A stretch of 64,000 nt of DNA from Monilinia fructicola. Its lineage: Eukaryota; Ascomycota; Leotiomycetes; Helotiales; Sclerotiniaceae. The position numbers and the translations under genes were made by a program. Within the stretch, counting starts at the first letter, position 1. Every line of letters starts with the position of its first letter. The stretch covers positions 693,001-757,000 of the forward strand of contig VICG01000008.1 in assembly GCA_008692225.1 (NCBI GenBank), written 5' to 3'. Under the pieces are notes generated by a model, which ran no database searches, had not been told where the DNA came from, and worked only from the letters and a program-made list of their open reading frames with translations. Shown here in pieces: positions 36,460 through 48,208 of this stretch.

Positions 36460-37223
36460 CTAGTAATTAATCTAGGTAATTAATAATCATTATACTCCTT
36501 TTCTTTTTCTTCTCCTACTCAAGCCGTCTTCCTCAACTCTAATATTTAATACCCAATTCTCTCACCGAAATCCATCATCACACTTATTTATCATTATACA
36601 ACTTCAACTAACCAAACTCATCAATAATAAGAAGAAGAAGAAGAAGAAGAATAAATACATACGCGAACCTCGTAAGCATTTCAATTGCTTCATTCATCAA
36701 AGCCGCAGATACTTTATATTTTATATCTTGTATTTTTATATCTTTTTTGGTCTGCATCATTCTTCCAAGTTGTCTTCTTCAATTCGCGAACCATGTTTTT
36801 TTGTTTTTCATCCCTCCAGCTCGTTCTGTAATCTGGATTCATCTCATTGTTATCACCACCCATTATTGTTATCATCATCATCATCATCATCATCATTTTC
36901 ACCCATTATCATCACTAACGCCAACACCACGACCACCACCATGATTATATGATTGATTAATCACCCGGGACATTTGCCCTGCGTGTGTGGAGGTCATCTT
37001 TGACATCTAAATTCATTGCTTTACTCTCTTCTCATATCGAAATATATGCTTTATATACTTCTGTTTCTATTTCTACCTCTACTTCTACTTCTACCTCTAC
37101 CTTTACCTCTACCTCTACCTCTGCATCGTTGATATTTCTAGTATTTTTGATATCTTTAGTTGGTGTGTGAAATTGATTTGTCGATGCTGGTCAGATTGTT
37201 GACTGACGACTAATTAAATAGCA
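36460..37223. other. Upstream region of the first C2H2 gene
   Basis: Contains GAA units (36630-36650), CAT units (36876-36896), CCAC units (36926-36940) and TACTTC/TACCTC units (37074-37122) in a pyrimidine-rich leader typical of a fungal promoter/5'UTR. No gene seen before the ATG at 37224. Confidence 0.55.
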
Positions 37224-40198
37224 ATGTCGATGCATCCGAATTATTCCCGCCATGGGAGTCATCCACGCCAAGTATGACGATCAATTTCATTTCACTTCAA
37301 CTCTCTCATGAGCTTTCATCTGATACACAATATTAGTTTTATCCTTCTCCTCCTTCTATGCATACTTCAGAGTCCGGTTATGCTTCCACCCGAGGAGAGA
37401 TGGGCCCACCATCATTGGATTTTCCACCTCAACCTATTGAAATTGATTTGAGTAATTCAAGGACCCTTCCGAGTCCTTCCTCTTCTTCTTCGGGTGCTTG
37501 GGAGCCAACCCTGTTTCCTTCTCATGGATTTTCTGATATGATGTCCCCCTATGGACCCATTTCCAGGATTCAACAACTCCCAATGGATCGTACGACAGGC
37601 CAAGCTCCATTACTCCAATGGTATGCTGATAATGATGGACCTTGGTACCCCAAGACAATCTCTGATCCCATCTCAGAAGAGAGAACAAATATCAAGGTTC
37701 GTTCAAGTAATCGCGCACCCGTTGCTTTTGGAGGGCCATATCGTCAACAAGATTCCTTGGAAAATGGATCCTTTCATTTCGGTGCTCCACCACAATCGGA
37801 TTCTGGATATGGAACAAGAAGAAGTGTTGGAAATGCTTCAATTTTTAGCGCTGATGTGAATGATCGCGATCAAGACTGCCAGAGCTTAGCAGGTCATGTT
37901 GCAGACTATCAACCATTTCAGGGGTTGAATGAAGCACTACAATCTCGCGAGAATAGGACAGCCGAACCATGGCCATCACATCTGCCGACATCAGTCAACT
38001 CTCCAGGTCTTTTCTGTCCAACGTGTCAAAAATCTGTCAAGACAAAATCAGAGTTGAAGTACGTTTGCACTGTTTGTCATTTGAGGACGATATGCTGATC
38101 TTTCGTAGGAAGCATGATTTACGACACAAAAAGCCTTTTGTGTGCAACTATCCAGGTTGCGTGAGGACTGAGGGATTTAGCACAACCAACGATCTAGATC
38201 GACATACCAAGAGCAAACACCATTTAGCTACGACATCGAAGGCGGGCCCCACGAAGAAATACCGCTGTGTTGTACCCGGGTGCAGATCCAAGGACAAAGC
38301 ATGGCCAAGACTCGACAACTTCCGGAGCCACTTGAAACGAGTCCATGCGAAGCTATGTTCAAACAGAAGAAAAATTTGGCGAAACTATACGACTGTAGGT
38401 TTGAGAGGACTTTTACAACACTTGGAGCGACTAACCTATCTTAGGGCAGAATTTTACGAACAATCGGGTTTGAATCAGGGTGCATCTCTTTCCGCAGACG
38501 TGCCTACCCAAAGTATCTCACAGAATAGGGAAGCTAATGGAAGTTCACCAAAATCCCAGGAAATTAAAAACAAATTGGAAGCCCGTCTATCCAGACTTGA
38601 TCCAGGATTTGGTTACCCCAATGGATGCCTCAGTGGACAAACCTTTTGTAGATTCCAATGTCAGGAGTAATACCATACCTGGACCGAACAACTCCTCCAC
38701 GGATTCACATGCCAGAGATGCTGTCAAGCCATCGGAATTACTTCGAAATCCAATGGAAGCCTGTCATAAAATCCCATTGGAAAGTGTTCTCTCAACCCCA
38801 GTGGGTACGAAGAGTGCATTGAATGGTAATCTTGATCATGTAAGCCGTCCATCGATGGAGCGTAATCCGTTACCATCTGCAGATAAGGCAACTCGACATC
38901 GTAGCGCCTCAGCCACAGATGCAACAATTACTGAAGTAATACGAATTGCATTAGCAGAGGCAAAAAATACATCCAACGTTGGTACATTACCGACAAAACG
39001 AAAAGTCCTACCCAATGGAAAATCTTCTGACGCTGATTCCTGGGGATCCACAACAGATAGAGATGCATGCTTACTAGATGAATTTAGAGAGACTATATCT
39101 TCTACCAAAGATGATTCTCTGGAACAAGAAAACGCTGTCGAGGTTTTAAAAACTCTCCAGAAGTTTGGCTACATTATTCAAAAAGATCCACATCATACTC
39201 CACGGATACATAACGCTGGATCGGTTGCCAGCAATAAGATTGGCAATCAAGTTACCTGTAAGGTCTGTAAAAGGTTTAAAGGGCGACCTTGCGAGTTGAC
39301 GTAAGACCAAACCTATCCCTTGAATAAAGGCTACTAATGATAGATAGAAAACACATGAAACGGCACGAGAGGCCTTATGGCTGTACTTTCTTAACCTGCA
39401 ATAAAACGTTTGGCAGTAAAAATGATTGGAAGCGACACGAAAACTCACAACACTTCCATTTGGAGACTTGGCGCTGTGACAAGGAGAAAGCTGAAGGAGG
39501 TACATGCGCGAAAGTCTCTTATCGTCGTCAAACGTTCCAGGATCACCTGAAAAAAGACCATGATGTGGTTGATCAAAATACTGTTAAGGTCATGGTCGAA
39601 GCTTGCCGTATTGGCCGTAATTGCCAAGCTCGTTTCTGGTGCGGCTTTTGTAAGAAGCTCATTGATCTTGAGAAGAAAGGTCTTGATGCCTGGGCAGAAA
39701 GATTTGACCACATAGATGACCATTTCATGGGACGCCGAGGAATTAAAAAACAAGGCATTCAAGAGTGGATTCCAGTTGATGGCGATAAACCGAAAGGTGA
39801 TATCGCCAGTCCGAAATCTTTAAGGGGATCTTCACCAAAAGATGGTCACGAGGGATCTTCTACCGATTCTACCAATGGTTCTGATAAAGGCTCACCTGAA
39901 TCTATCGGTGTTACAGGGGCTTCATCTGAATTGGCAGGACAAGAAGCAGGGACATCAAAAAAAAGAGAATGCGGCGATGATGAAAGCGATAGGCCGAAAA
40001 AGTATGCCAAACGTACGGAAATTGTCTATTGTGTAAGACCTACCCACTCATCTACTGTGCTGCGTATAACTGCTGACATAGTTATAGTGTCAATGTACGA
40101 ATGAACCAGGGCGTACTCTTACTCTCTGTCCCCAATGTACTTCTTGTAATCATCATTATTGCAATGATTGCGAAAGAGATTATTCAATGGGCGATTGA
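37224..40198 (+). CDS. Large C2H2 zinc-finger protein with two finger modules and a Cys-rich C-terminus, one frameshift
   Basis: Probably a nuclear DNA-binding regulator. Exons: 37224-37271, 37337-38058, 38109-39300, 39348-40032, 40088-40198; introns 65, 50, 47, 55 bp. A Ser/Pro-rich N-terminus leads to module A (about 38008-38380): FCPTCQKSVKTKSELKKHDL, FVCNYPGCVRTEG, and YRCVVPGCRSKDKAWP with H-x4-H. Module B (about 39256-39720) repeats the plan: CKVCKRFKGRPCELTKHMKR, YGCTFLTCNKTFGSKNDWKR, WRCDKEKAEGG, and FWCGFCKKLID with FDHIDDH. Exon 5 adds a knot of ten cysteines (CQCTNEPGRTLTLC, CPQCTSCNHHYCNDC), perhaps a treble-clef fold. Around 38608-38612 one extra base separates the two modules' frames; removing it gives 918 codons plus stop. 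Alternatively these are two adjacent genes. Module B resembles the next gene downstream. Confidence 0.8.
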
Positions 40199-43100
40199 GA
40201 GAAGTGGGAAAGAAGAAAAATCTGACATTCTGAAGGATACTTTTGGAGTTTCACAACATGGTTCATAAATCACTTGTAATCGAGATTTGATTATGATGAT
40301 CATGTAAAAGTATTGGATCTGATTATCTGGTATGAAATTGGGTAGGAACAACAGGGACTTGGAAACAATGGAAAGAGAGATATCCTGGGATTTTATTTGG
40401 CGTTAAAGATTCGATTTACATTTATCCAGGTTTTATCCTTCATATTTCCAAGTAACGAGGGGCATAGTACTCGTAAAAAAAATTTAGGTTATCACACTTA
40501 ACCTTACTCACCGTGTTGGTGGGGATATGCATATTTGAATGCATACTTGAATCCTCCAATTAAATGCCTGATTGCTTTATGATTGATTCATAACGAAACG
40601 CTCCCAATTCCCATTGAAGAAATCTTCTCAGCCGCAGCTTAATGTATGTCACAGACTCGCCGTCCATCATCCACCTTCTGCAGCTCGCTTAACCTCGCTC
40701 ACCGAATATCTTGAGGGTGTGCGGGCCCGCGTTCTGATTTGTGGTCCTGATGCGTGCTTGCTTGCTTGCTACCTACAGTACCTACCTACCTTGCTGAACG
40801 ACCGTGTGCATGTGCATGTGCATGAGCATGGTGATGTGATGTGATGTGATGGGGGTGTACCAGGGTGCAAACTAACGCCACAGTCCTGCCTTTCCTGCCC
40901 TATCCTATCCTGCCCTACCCTGCCCTGTCCTGTCCTGTTCTGTCCTGTTCTGTCCTGTCCTGTCCTGTCCTGTCCTGTACTGTACTGTACTGTACTGTAC
41001 TGTACTGTACTGTACTGTACTGTAGATTGAAGTATATGCATGCAGACAAGCACGTATGCAGTAAGTGGTGGATGGGTGGTACAGTACTGTACTGTACTTC
41101 TGTGCAGAACTCTGCAGTGTGCTGTGCTGTGCTGTGCTGTGGTGTGGTGTGGTGTACTGTAGAGGTGTTTATGTGAGGTTCCTCCACTTGGTGTGGGTGT
41201 GCGGTTGCGGGACTCGGTGAACGGATGGGGTTTAGGTTGGGAAGATGGGAGGGAAGGAGGGTTTTGGGAGTGGTTGTGTTTTATTTTATATATGTGTGTG
41301 TGTATGTATTTATGTATTTAGCTGGATATGGATATGGATATAGGATATAAAATATGAATACATGCAGGCGACCGATCGATGGATTATAATTAGAGAACTA
41401 TGAATGGATGAATGAATCAAAAGTGATTTCAGTGGATGTAAAACGCTCGTTATGAATGATAGATCAATTGCACGGAGATATATGGAAATGGAGATGTGCA
41501 ACATTCAACCTTACTCTGGCAACCCTTACTCTGGCAACCCTTACGGTATTCTTCCGGACATGAGATCAGGTACGGGAGGTAGTGTGATTTTGGCAATTAC
41601 TTCCTCTCTTCCTTTTCATTCTCTTCCTCGTTTTCTTTTCCTTCCCTCCTTCACTTTGCAGAGATGGGATCGTTCGAGATCTGGAGTAAGCATAGAGATC
41701 ACAGTCGCACACACATCCATGATTCAAACAAACGAATGCGAAATTCCAACGTTAGTTTTGTGCTACGGTGCACCACCAGCTGTCGGTACAGGTCTCATTG
41801 TTCTTTCCGTACTTCTGTAAGCATGGATGATCTGGACTTCGGCGTACGAAGAGCGCGAGAGACGACAACAAGCGAGACAAGCGAGGCGGAAGAGAATCCC
41901 CAGCTTCCTAGAGCCCGATCGTATCGAAGTCATGGAATTTGGGAATCTTGCTATCTTGTGATGATGCATTTCATAATACAGTACTGTATTGATTGATGGG
42001 TCGAGCGACTTTCACATCGCATGCGCACTTGGAAGGAAGAAAGAATCGTGATGGTTGTGCTCGATTTTGGGGACTTGAAAGATTGATTGATGTATCCATC
42101 CATGGCAGACGTAATATCGAGGTCTGCCTAGCGGTTCTGATGTGATCGCCTTGTTCGCCTTGCGCTTTACGTTGTACCAGGGCATGATTGTTTTTTGCTT
42201 ATTGTTTGTAACACCAGCGATCATTAGAGCAAAACTTGGAAGAATGCTTAGGAAGAGTAGCAGAACGAGTAAAGAAAGAATTCATGGAGTGGATGATAGG
42301 TAGAGCATAGGGAAATCTCAATCCGTACAATTGACTGGTTCGGTCAAGCCTCCACTCACCCACTCCCACCATTGATTTCCGACATGGGGAATTTTTGGAT
42401 GGAGGTAGGTAGCGTGCCGCGCCCTGCAGATGTGTGTGTCCAGAAATGTTCACGCAGCTTGAAGATTGGTGAAGAATGAGAGGCGCAGCACATGGGAGTC
42501 ATATTGATCTCCCACACTTCTGTTTTTCGTGTGCTCAGGGGTATCCAGGTGCATATCACATCAACTTGACGTGCAGATAGATTTCCGCATCTGGCTCGAA
42601 TGCGTGTGAGGGAAATCCTTCACCGGCCTTTTGGCTGCGGCCCTGCGATTAATCAAAAATGCGGCTCTTTGGTAGGCATAGACAATAGGTAGGTTATGGG
42701 TGGAGGAAGAATGCACTCTTTTCGATCGGTAGCTTACATGAACTTTGTGGAGGATGTGCTGGGGCTTGGTTCATACTTTGAATTTGATATGCTGGTTCTT
42801 TTTCTTTGTTTTTTGTGTTGTTTTCTTCATTGTCTGTTACATATGTATATACATACATATGCTTAACTGCGCCTATTTATCTCACGCTCGCTGCTTCGCC
42901 TCAGATAATTCCCAAGTCTTAACATCTCTTCGAATTCACATCGAACTAAACACCAGTGAATTATCATACTTACATGACCTGATATTTCCTATTTATTTGT
43001 TTGTGCATAAATAAACAAAAAGTCGTGTCATGTACAAGAAAAGGTATTTGTTTGTTATGTCAAAGGATTTGTTGTAGCTGCAGTAAGAAGGACATACTCG

Positions 43101-43425
43101 AATCAAGTTTGTAAATCTGTTTGTTCTCTGTGTTGTCTCCTTTCTACCACTTCATCCTTTTTACATACTCTCGTTGGATACACGGAAGCTCATTCCCGCT
43201 TTAGGATCTTGGAAACAAACAAATATCAGCTCTATTCCTTCCAAGCTTACAGAGTAGCTTTTGTGTTTCTTTCTCTTCCAGAAGCTTGCTTGAAGTTACT
43301 TCGCCCCATTTCTTCGTTCTAGAATCGTGGGGGCTAAAAGTCATCAGCTAAAGGCCAAAAAAGCAAGTCGAAGTCTCTACTCATCTTGATTTGGTTATCC
43401 CACTTCTACTTCCAATTTTGACATC
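40199..43425. other. Intergenic between the two C2H2 genes, with pentamer repeats
   Basis: No gene is supported. The main content is a CTGTC-to-CTGTA pentanucleotide array (about 40884-41023) with further ACTGT and GTGCT units to 41160. GATGT units lie at 40836-40848 and GGATAT units at 41322-41341. The last 400 bp are a pyrimidine-rich leader of the next gene. Frames such as 41452-41820 (+) are unrecognisable. Confidence 0.5.
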
Positions 43426-45393
43426 ATGTCATACGATAATTTATCATACTCGACGATGGAACAGCTATTCTTCCAAGAGAATGGATCGGATCCTCAATCT
43501 TTCTGTCATGAGGATTTGATGGACATCGATACGTCTTGGATGAAGAATATCGATCCACTTCTTCGTCAATCTCAGATAGAATCTCCAGACTTTGACTACC
43601 AAGATTTACCACAACAACCTTTACAGAGGTTCATTACAGAGCCAGGGAGAGCTCTTTTCACTACAGGGCCAACGATGACGCACTTTGATAGTTTTTCTCG
43701 CACTCTCCCTAGAACATTCGAACCCATTGGTGTCTATCCCCAAGCTTCAAGAACAAGAATGATATCACCGTCTCCCTCTCACGAATTGTCTTCCAACTGC
43801 AGTAGCGTCCGAAGCCCAGGTGCTGAAACAGATTGGTATATGGATGGATACTATTCCTCTCAAAGCCAAGATGATTACACTCTACCCAACACTCACAGCA
43901 CCACCTCTCAGGGCTTCTCTGATGTATGGACGCAACCACAAAATAGATTATTACTTTCCACCGGATATCCATGTGTCAATCTCAGTGATGTACAGGGATT
44001 TGCTGATCCGCAAGAAATCGATTTCGAAGCCGATGAAGCATATACTGACATGGGTATGCGTAGCGATTATGCAATTCAAGCATCTGAATCCCGCAGTCAT
44101 AAACTAGCTTCCCACGTCGCACATTATCGAGATGAGGCATTAGGTGCCTCAATTCGAGATGCTGACTCTTCACCCCAGGCGATCTCGGTTCAAACATCGA
44201 ACAATGATAGCACTTCTACAACATCTGACGCGGACGCGGATGTTGACGCTGAAGGAGATGTGGAAGGAGATGCGGGTGTGGACACTACTGCGGAACTGCA
44301 CGTAGAAACAGAAATAGACCCCGAATTACTCCACCCCGATGGCGACAACGAAGAAGAAGCACCATCCGACGCGGAATACACACCCCGGCCCTCCGCCCGC
44401 AACCCACGCAAGCGCAACAGCCCCACCACCAAACAACACCTCTCACCCGCAACCACAAAACGCCACCGCATCTCCAAGTCCACATCCAAAGCCCCCTCCA
44501 AACCCCTCCCCGGCACCCTCACCTGCAGACAATGTTCCGCGCCCGGGTTTAAAGACAGCGCGACTCTCCAGCGGCACATCGCCTCCTCCCACACCCGGGC
44601 CTACATCTGCGTCTTCGATTTCGCCGGGTGCAACAGCACGTTTGCGTCGAAGAATGAATGGAAGCGTCACGTGTCGTCTCAGCATCTGAACCTGCAAGCT
44701 TGGGTCTGTACGCTTGGGTCTTGCGGGAAGGTCCCGCTCTCGTCTCACTCTGGCGCGATAAAAGGCGCGCCGAAGAGGTGCGGGGGGAAAGCGGCGGTGG
44801 AGCGGGGCTACGAGATCAGGGGGGCGGAGTTTAATCGGAAGGATCTGTTTACGCAGCACCTGAGGAGGATGCATGCGCCGTTTGAGGTTAAGAGGAAGGG
44901 GAAGAGGAATGGAGAGTGGGAGGAGAGGGTGAAGGGGTTGCAGAGGAGTTGTGAGCGGGTTCGTCGGGAGGCTCCGGAGCGATTGGGATGTCCGGTTCGG
45001 GGGTGCGGGGCTGGAAATGGAGGGATGTGGTTTGAGGGGAGGGGCTGTTGGGATGAGAGGATGGAACATTTGGGGAAACATTTGGAGAGGATGGGTGAGC
45101 GGATGGCGGTCGATGAATTGGGACTCTTGGGTATTTCTCACCAAGCAATGCTTTCCAATGTTCCGAATTCAAGCGATGTAGGGATAAACCAAGAAGACGA
45201 TCCCCTGTTTCTGGAATGGGCAGTTCGTGTGGGTATCATTGAGAGAGGGAATGGGGGAGAGTGGAAACTTTGCGCGGGGATGGGGGGGCATGGGTGGACG
45301 AGAAAGAGGGCTGGGGGTGTGGGTATGGGTGTGAGGATTAAGGTGGAGGTGGAGATGGAGGAGGATTTGGATGCTGAGGGGGAGGATGAGTAG
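43426..45393 (+). CDS. C2H2 zinc-finger protein, related to the upstream neighbour
   Basis: Single exon, 655 residues. The N-terminal half is Ser/Gln/acidic and probably disordered, with an acidic DADADVDAEGDVEGDAGVD tract (about 265-285) that could serve as an activation region. Fingers follow: LTCRQCSAPGFKDSATLQRH, YICVFDFAGCNSTFASKNEW with KRHVSSQH, WVCTLGSCGKVP with LFTQHLRRMH further on, and LGCPVRGCG with MEHLGKHLERM. The string FASKNEWKRHVSSQHLNLQA is close to FGSKNDWKRHENSQHFHLET in the upstream gene, so the two are paralogues 3 kb apart on the same strand. G+C is markedly higher in the 3' half (about 44390-45390) than in the 5' half. No frameshift. Confidence 0.85.
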   Translation: MSYDNLSYSTMEQLFFQENGSDPQSFCHEDLMDIDTSWMKNIDPLLRQSQIESPDFDYQDLPQQPLQRFITEPGRALFTTGPTMTHFDSFSRTLPRTFEPIGVYPQASRTRMISPSPSHELSSNCSSVRSPGAETDWYMDGYYSSQSQDDYTLPNTHSTTSQGFSDVWTQPQNRLLLSTGYPCVNLSDVQGFADPQEIDFEADEAYTDMGMRSDYAIQASESRSHKLASHVAHYRDEALGASIRDADSSPQAISVQTSNNDSTSTTSDADADVDAEGDVEGDAGVDTTAELHVETEIDPELLHPDGDNEEEAPSDAEYTPRPSARNPRKRNSPTTKQHLSPATTKRHRISKSTSKAPSKPLPGTLTCRQCSAPGFKDSATLQRHIASSHTRAYICVFDFAGCNSTFASKNEWKRHVSSQHLNLQAWVCTLGSCGKVPLSSHSGAIKGAPKRCGGKAAVERGYEIRGAEFNRKDLFTQHLRRMHAPFEVKRKGKRNGEWEERVKGLQRSCERVRREAPERLGCPVRGCGAGNGGMWFEGRGCWDERMEHLGKHLERMGERMAVDELGLLGISHQAMLSNVPNSSDVGINQEDDPLFLEWAVRVGIIERGNGGEWKLCAGMGGHGWTRKRAGGVGMGVRIKVEVEMEEDLDAEGEDE

Positions 45394-47336
45394 GTGGGGT
45401 AGGATGGGCCATTAGAGGTATCTTCAATTGTGTTTTCAATTTTGTGTTAAGGATGAGAAGGGGACAAGAAAGTGATGTCCTGATGATGATGGATGGCTGT
45501 TCATTGATGAAAACCCTTTCCAACTTCTTTTAATATTTTCTTCTTGTTCTTCTGATTTTGACCTTTCATTTCATCTCACTCTCCGGTAGGTAGGCAGGCA
45601 CTCATTCTGGGACGGACATTTTACTTTAGGATTCTTGAATTGGAGTTCGCGGAAGGGTTGGGATGGGGTTTGTGCGAGATTTGCGCGGGGTACGGGTTGG
45701 ATTATGAAGCGATATTGTTTGGGGTTTCAAGGGTGTTATACTATGGATGGCTATGAAGATCAACGAATTACGACGCAATGAATGATGGATGAGAGATGAG
45801 AATACGCGGTGGTGCTTTTTTACTTCTGTAGTATTTTCTTTCCGATGTTTTGATAGGTTTACTTTTTGGAGTATGGGTATGGATGGGTATACGTACCGGA
45901 CTGGTGCTGGTGCTGGTGCTGGCACTCTTTTTGAGAAAGGAAAGAAAGAAGTCAAGAAGGAGGAAAGAATAGAGAAGGAGATAATCATTTCACTGTATCC
46001 TCATTTCCATTTCCATTCATATCTCCAGTGTTTGCTTTCTATACTTGTACAGCGAATCCCATGCCCTCCTCACATGGTCAATCTCATAGTCACAATCCCA
46101 CCCCAACCCAAACACCATACATCTCCTGTAAAGACTTAATCTTTCCCTCAATGCATCCCCAGCCAATCCAAATCTTATCCTGAGCGTCCCCAAACCTCGC
46201 TCATAGCTCACTTGGAACTCTATCCTCACTCTGTACCCTATAGAGCCCACAGGAAATTCCAGGCTCAGCCCTTCGATCATGAAACCGGATACTCCCATTC
46301 AGAGACACCCCATCCATAAGTGTCTCTGGAAGCTATTCCAGTTCCATAGGATATCTTGTAAAATAACTGAATTTCTCATGACCCTCTTGCAACAACGAAT
46401 CGAACTCGATTCGTAGCACTTGGTCTCGTTCTACCTATCAGCATTGTCGGATACGTAAACAAGACTGCGAAAATTATGAACAACTTTGTCGTAAACGTAA
46501 GATGAGACTGATCCAGACATCTTGACTAGACCTCACTAACAACCGGAGCACCTCTGGATCTCGCCGATGTATCTTAGAACGATAATAATCTACTCAAAAG
46601 AACTCGGCCGGATGAGGGCAGAAAGTGAAAATGGATAATCAAAGAAATCTGCTCATTGCTTTCCTCAAGCCGAATAAGCCAATTACCAGTGCACTCATGG
46701 TGACAAGAAGCTTATACGTATACAATCCATGATACCACCAACTTTCCGTCGACAAACACGCCAAACCGAAAAGTAGAGCAAACCGGCGTCCCTCATGGCG
46801 TAGCGGTGGGAGGGTCACACCGGGTCGTATAATAAACCCCCCTTGGATGGGGTTTTCCTCCCGCCGCCCCCACCGAGGGGGCGGCGGCAAGGTTTTTGTT
46901 ATTTTATATAATGTTATTTTTGGAAAGTAGGAACCTTGGAAGAGTGAAGAAGAGAGGGGGTGTTTATCTTTGGGGGGGAGCGGGGGTGTGGGAAGATGGG
47001 AATTTTGAGATGCATTGAAGCGGGTACTTATGGTAAACGAGGCGGGTTGTTGAGGTGAATAATCAGCTGGAGTCATGATGGCTCATAACCTGGAAAGAAC
47101 CAGTAATAATTGTCCGGACCAAACAGATGTTGACTCTTCATCCAATCATCCACTTAAAACATAAATTGGGTTAACTTTTCAACCCATGTGAGGCCAAATG
47201 AGAATATGGTAGGCCAGCTCGTCATAGCCATCCAGTAGAATCTGGTCATAATTCGTTGAATTCTCATTCCTACCCGGTTATAACACGATCTGCAGGTGTC
47301 GACTCTTCACAGCTTCCATGACACACCCCTCATTTC
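45394..47336. other. Intergenic with doubtful minus-strand frames and a GC-rich hairpin
   Basis: Two minus-strand frames were considered: 46017-46298 (93 aa, starts MGVSGFMIEGLSLEFP) and 46639-47076 (145 aa, ending in a hydrophobic stretch LLVTMSALVIGLFGL). Neither has recognisable homology, and the second runs across an obvious hairpin repeat (46834-46887), so both remain unproven. The left part is the 3' flank of the C2H2 gene. Confidence 0.35.
46861..46887. repeat. GC-only hairpin, 11-bp perfect stem
   Basis: CCGCCGCCCCC, a five-base loop, then GGGGGCGGCGG. Immediately upstream a second weaker stem pairs AACCCC (46835-46840) with GGGGTT (about 46849-46854). Both sit in an otherwise AT-rich region. 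Confidence 0.75.
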
Positions 47337-47915
47337 TCAACTTGAGGCACCCTCTCTCTTATCTTCTGGATCCAGATTCTGTGCTCCTTCCACCAACCCG
47401 ACGACGTTATAGCGTTTCGAGAAGAACGTATTCCAATCATTAAGTACACCTTTCTCTTTATCATCGAGATCGAACCAGTTGGGTGATACATCAGCAGCGG
47501 AAGTAGAAGTTTTAGCTAGAGCGCGAGAGGCATCATGGCCGGCAAATACTAGATGTAGAGGATAGGAATTAGTGGAATGAACAAGTGGTACCAGATACAT
47601 AGGAAATGAGGGAATGTACCATTATAAGCACCACCGGGGAGATAGGCTTTGTTTCCAGTTACATCATAAACTTTGCCCTAGATCCCATAAGTCTTGTGTA
47701 TTACTTGACACAAGATATATATGTTTAGGACCGTACCTTAATTGCAACGTAGCATTTCTCGCTGTCGGAACCTTTTGCATATGTTAACACCTCATCCCGG
47801 AAGATCGGGGGAGACAATGAATACCATTGCACTTTGCAAGTTCTTCCAATGAAATAGGATCATATTTTGGTGGGTTAAGAGTAACTGGAGTTTTAGGTTC
47901 AAATTTACCAGCCAT
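47337..47915 (-). CDS. dap1: Dap1-type cytochrome b5-like heme/steroid-binding protein (MAPR family)
   Basis: The family binds heme and supports P450-type Erg11 activity and azole/alkylation tolerance. Four small exons on the minus strand: 47915-47825, 47771-47737, 47677-47620, 47548-47337 (introns 53, 59, 71 bp); 131 residues with exact phase throughout. Sequence features in order: MAGKFEPKTPVTLNPP, then the cytochrome-b5-like start YDPISLEELAKCNG, YVAIKGKVYDVTGNKAYLPG, GGAYNVFAGHDASRALAKTS, a diagnostic SPNWFDLDDKEKGVLNDWNT, and a final FFSKRYNVVGLVEGA. Tyr in VYDVTG and in GGAYN correspond to the heme-ligand and supporting tyrosines in this family. It lacks the N-terminal membrane anchor of animal PGRMC1, as expected for short fungal Dap1. 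It is divergent from the next gene, with 293 bp between the starts. Confidence 0.92.
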
Positions 47916-48208
47916 TTTGAATGATAATGGTTGAAGTTTGAAGTTTGAAGTTTGAATAACAATACTTCAACATAAATTTATTAGAAGGTTGATGATGTCG
48001 CCGAGGATGTGGTGGGGTAGCGTCATTCATTGGTTAGCGTATTGCGGGAGACAGGGGGGTTATCTTGGTGGTTAGCTTGGGCGAAATGTCTTGCATCAAG
48101 AATTCATGAAAACTTCGAATCGCCAAAAGCTTCACACATTGCGCCAACGTCAATTGTGATTCGCTCCCCCCCTAAAGTTGTGCGATTTTTATAGAAGTAG
48201 CTTCTATA
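47916..48208. promoter_or_regulatory. Divergent promoter between dap1 and the Mgr3-like gene
   Basis: A compact 293-bp region separates two ATGs facing away from each other, so both genes must take their core promoters from here. It includes a small TTTGAAG tandem (about 47935-47955) close to dap1 and a pyrimidine run at 48165-48172. No clear TATA box was identified. Confidence 0.55.

Noticed and set aside
43709..45172. Minus-strand frames up to 233 codons opposite the second C2H2 gene
   Set aside because: They mirror a well-supported zinc-finger gene; the Pro/Arg-rich composition arises from its GC-rich 3' half.
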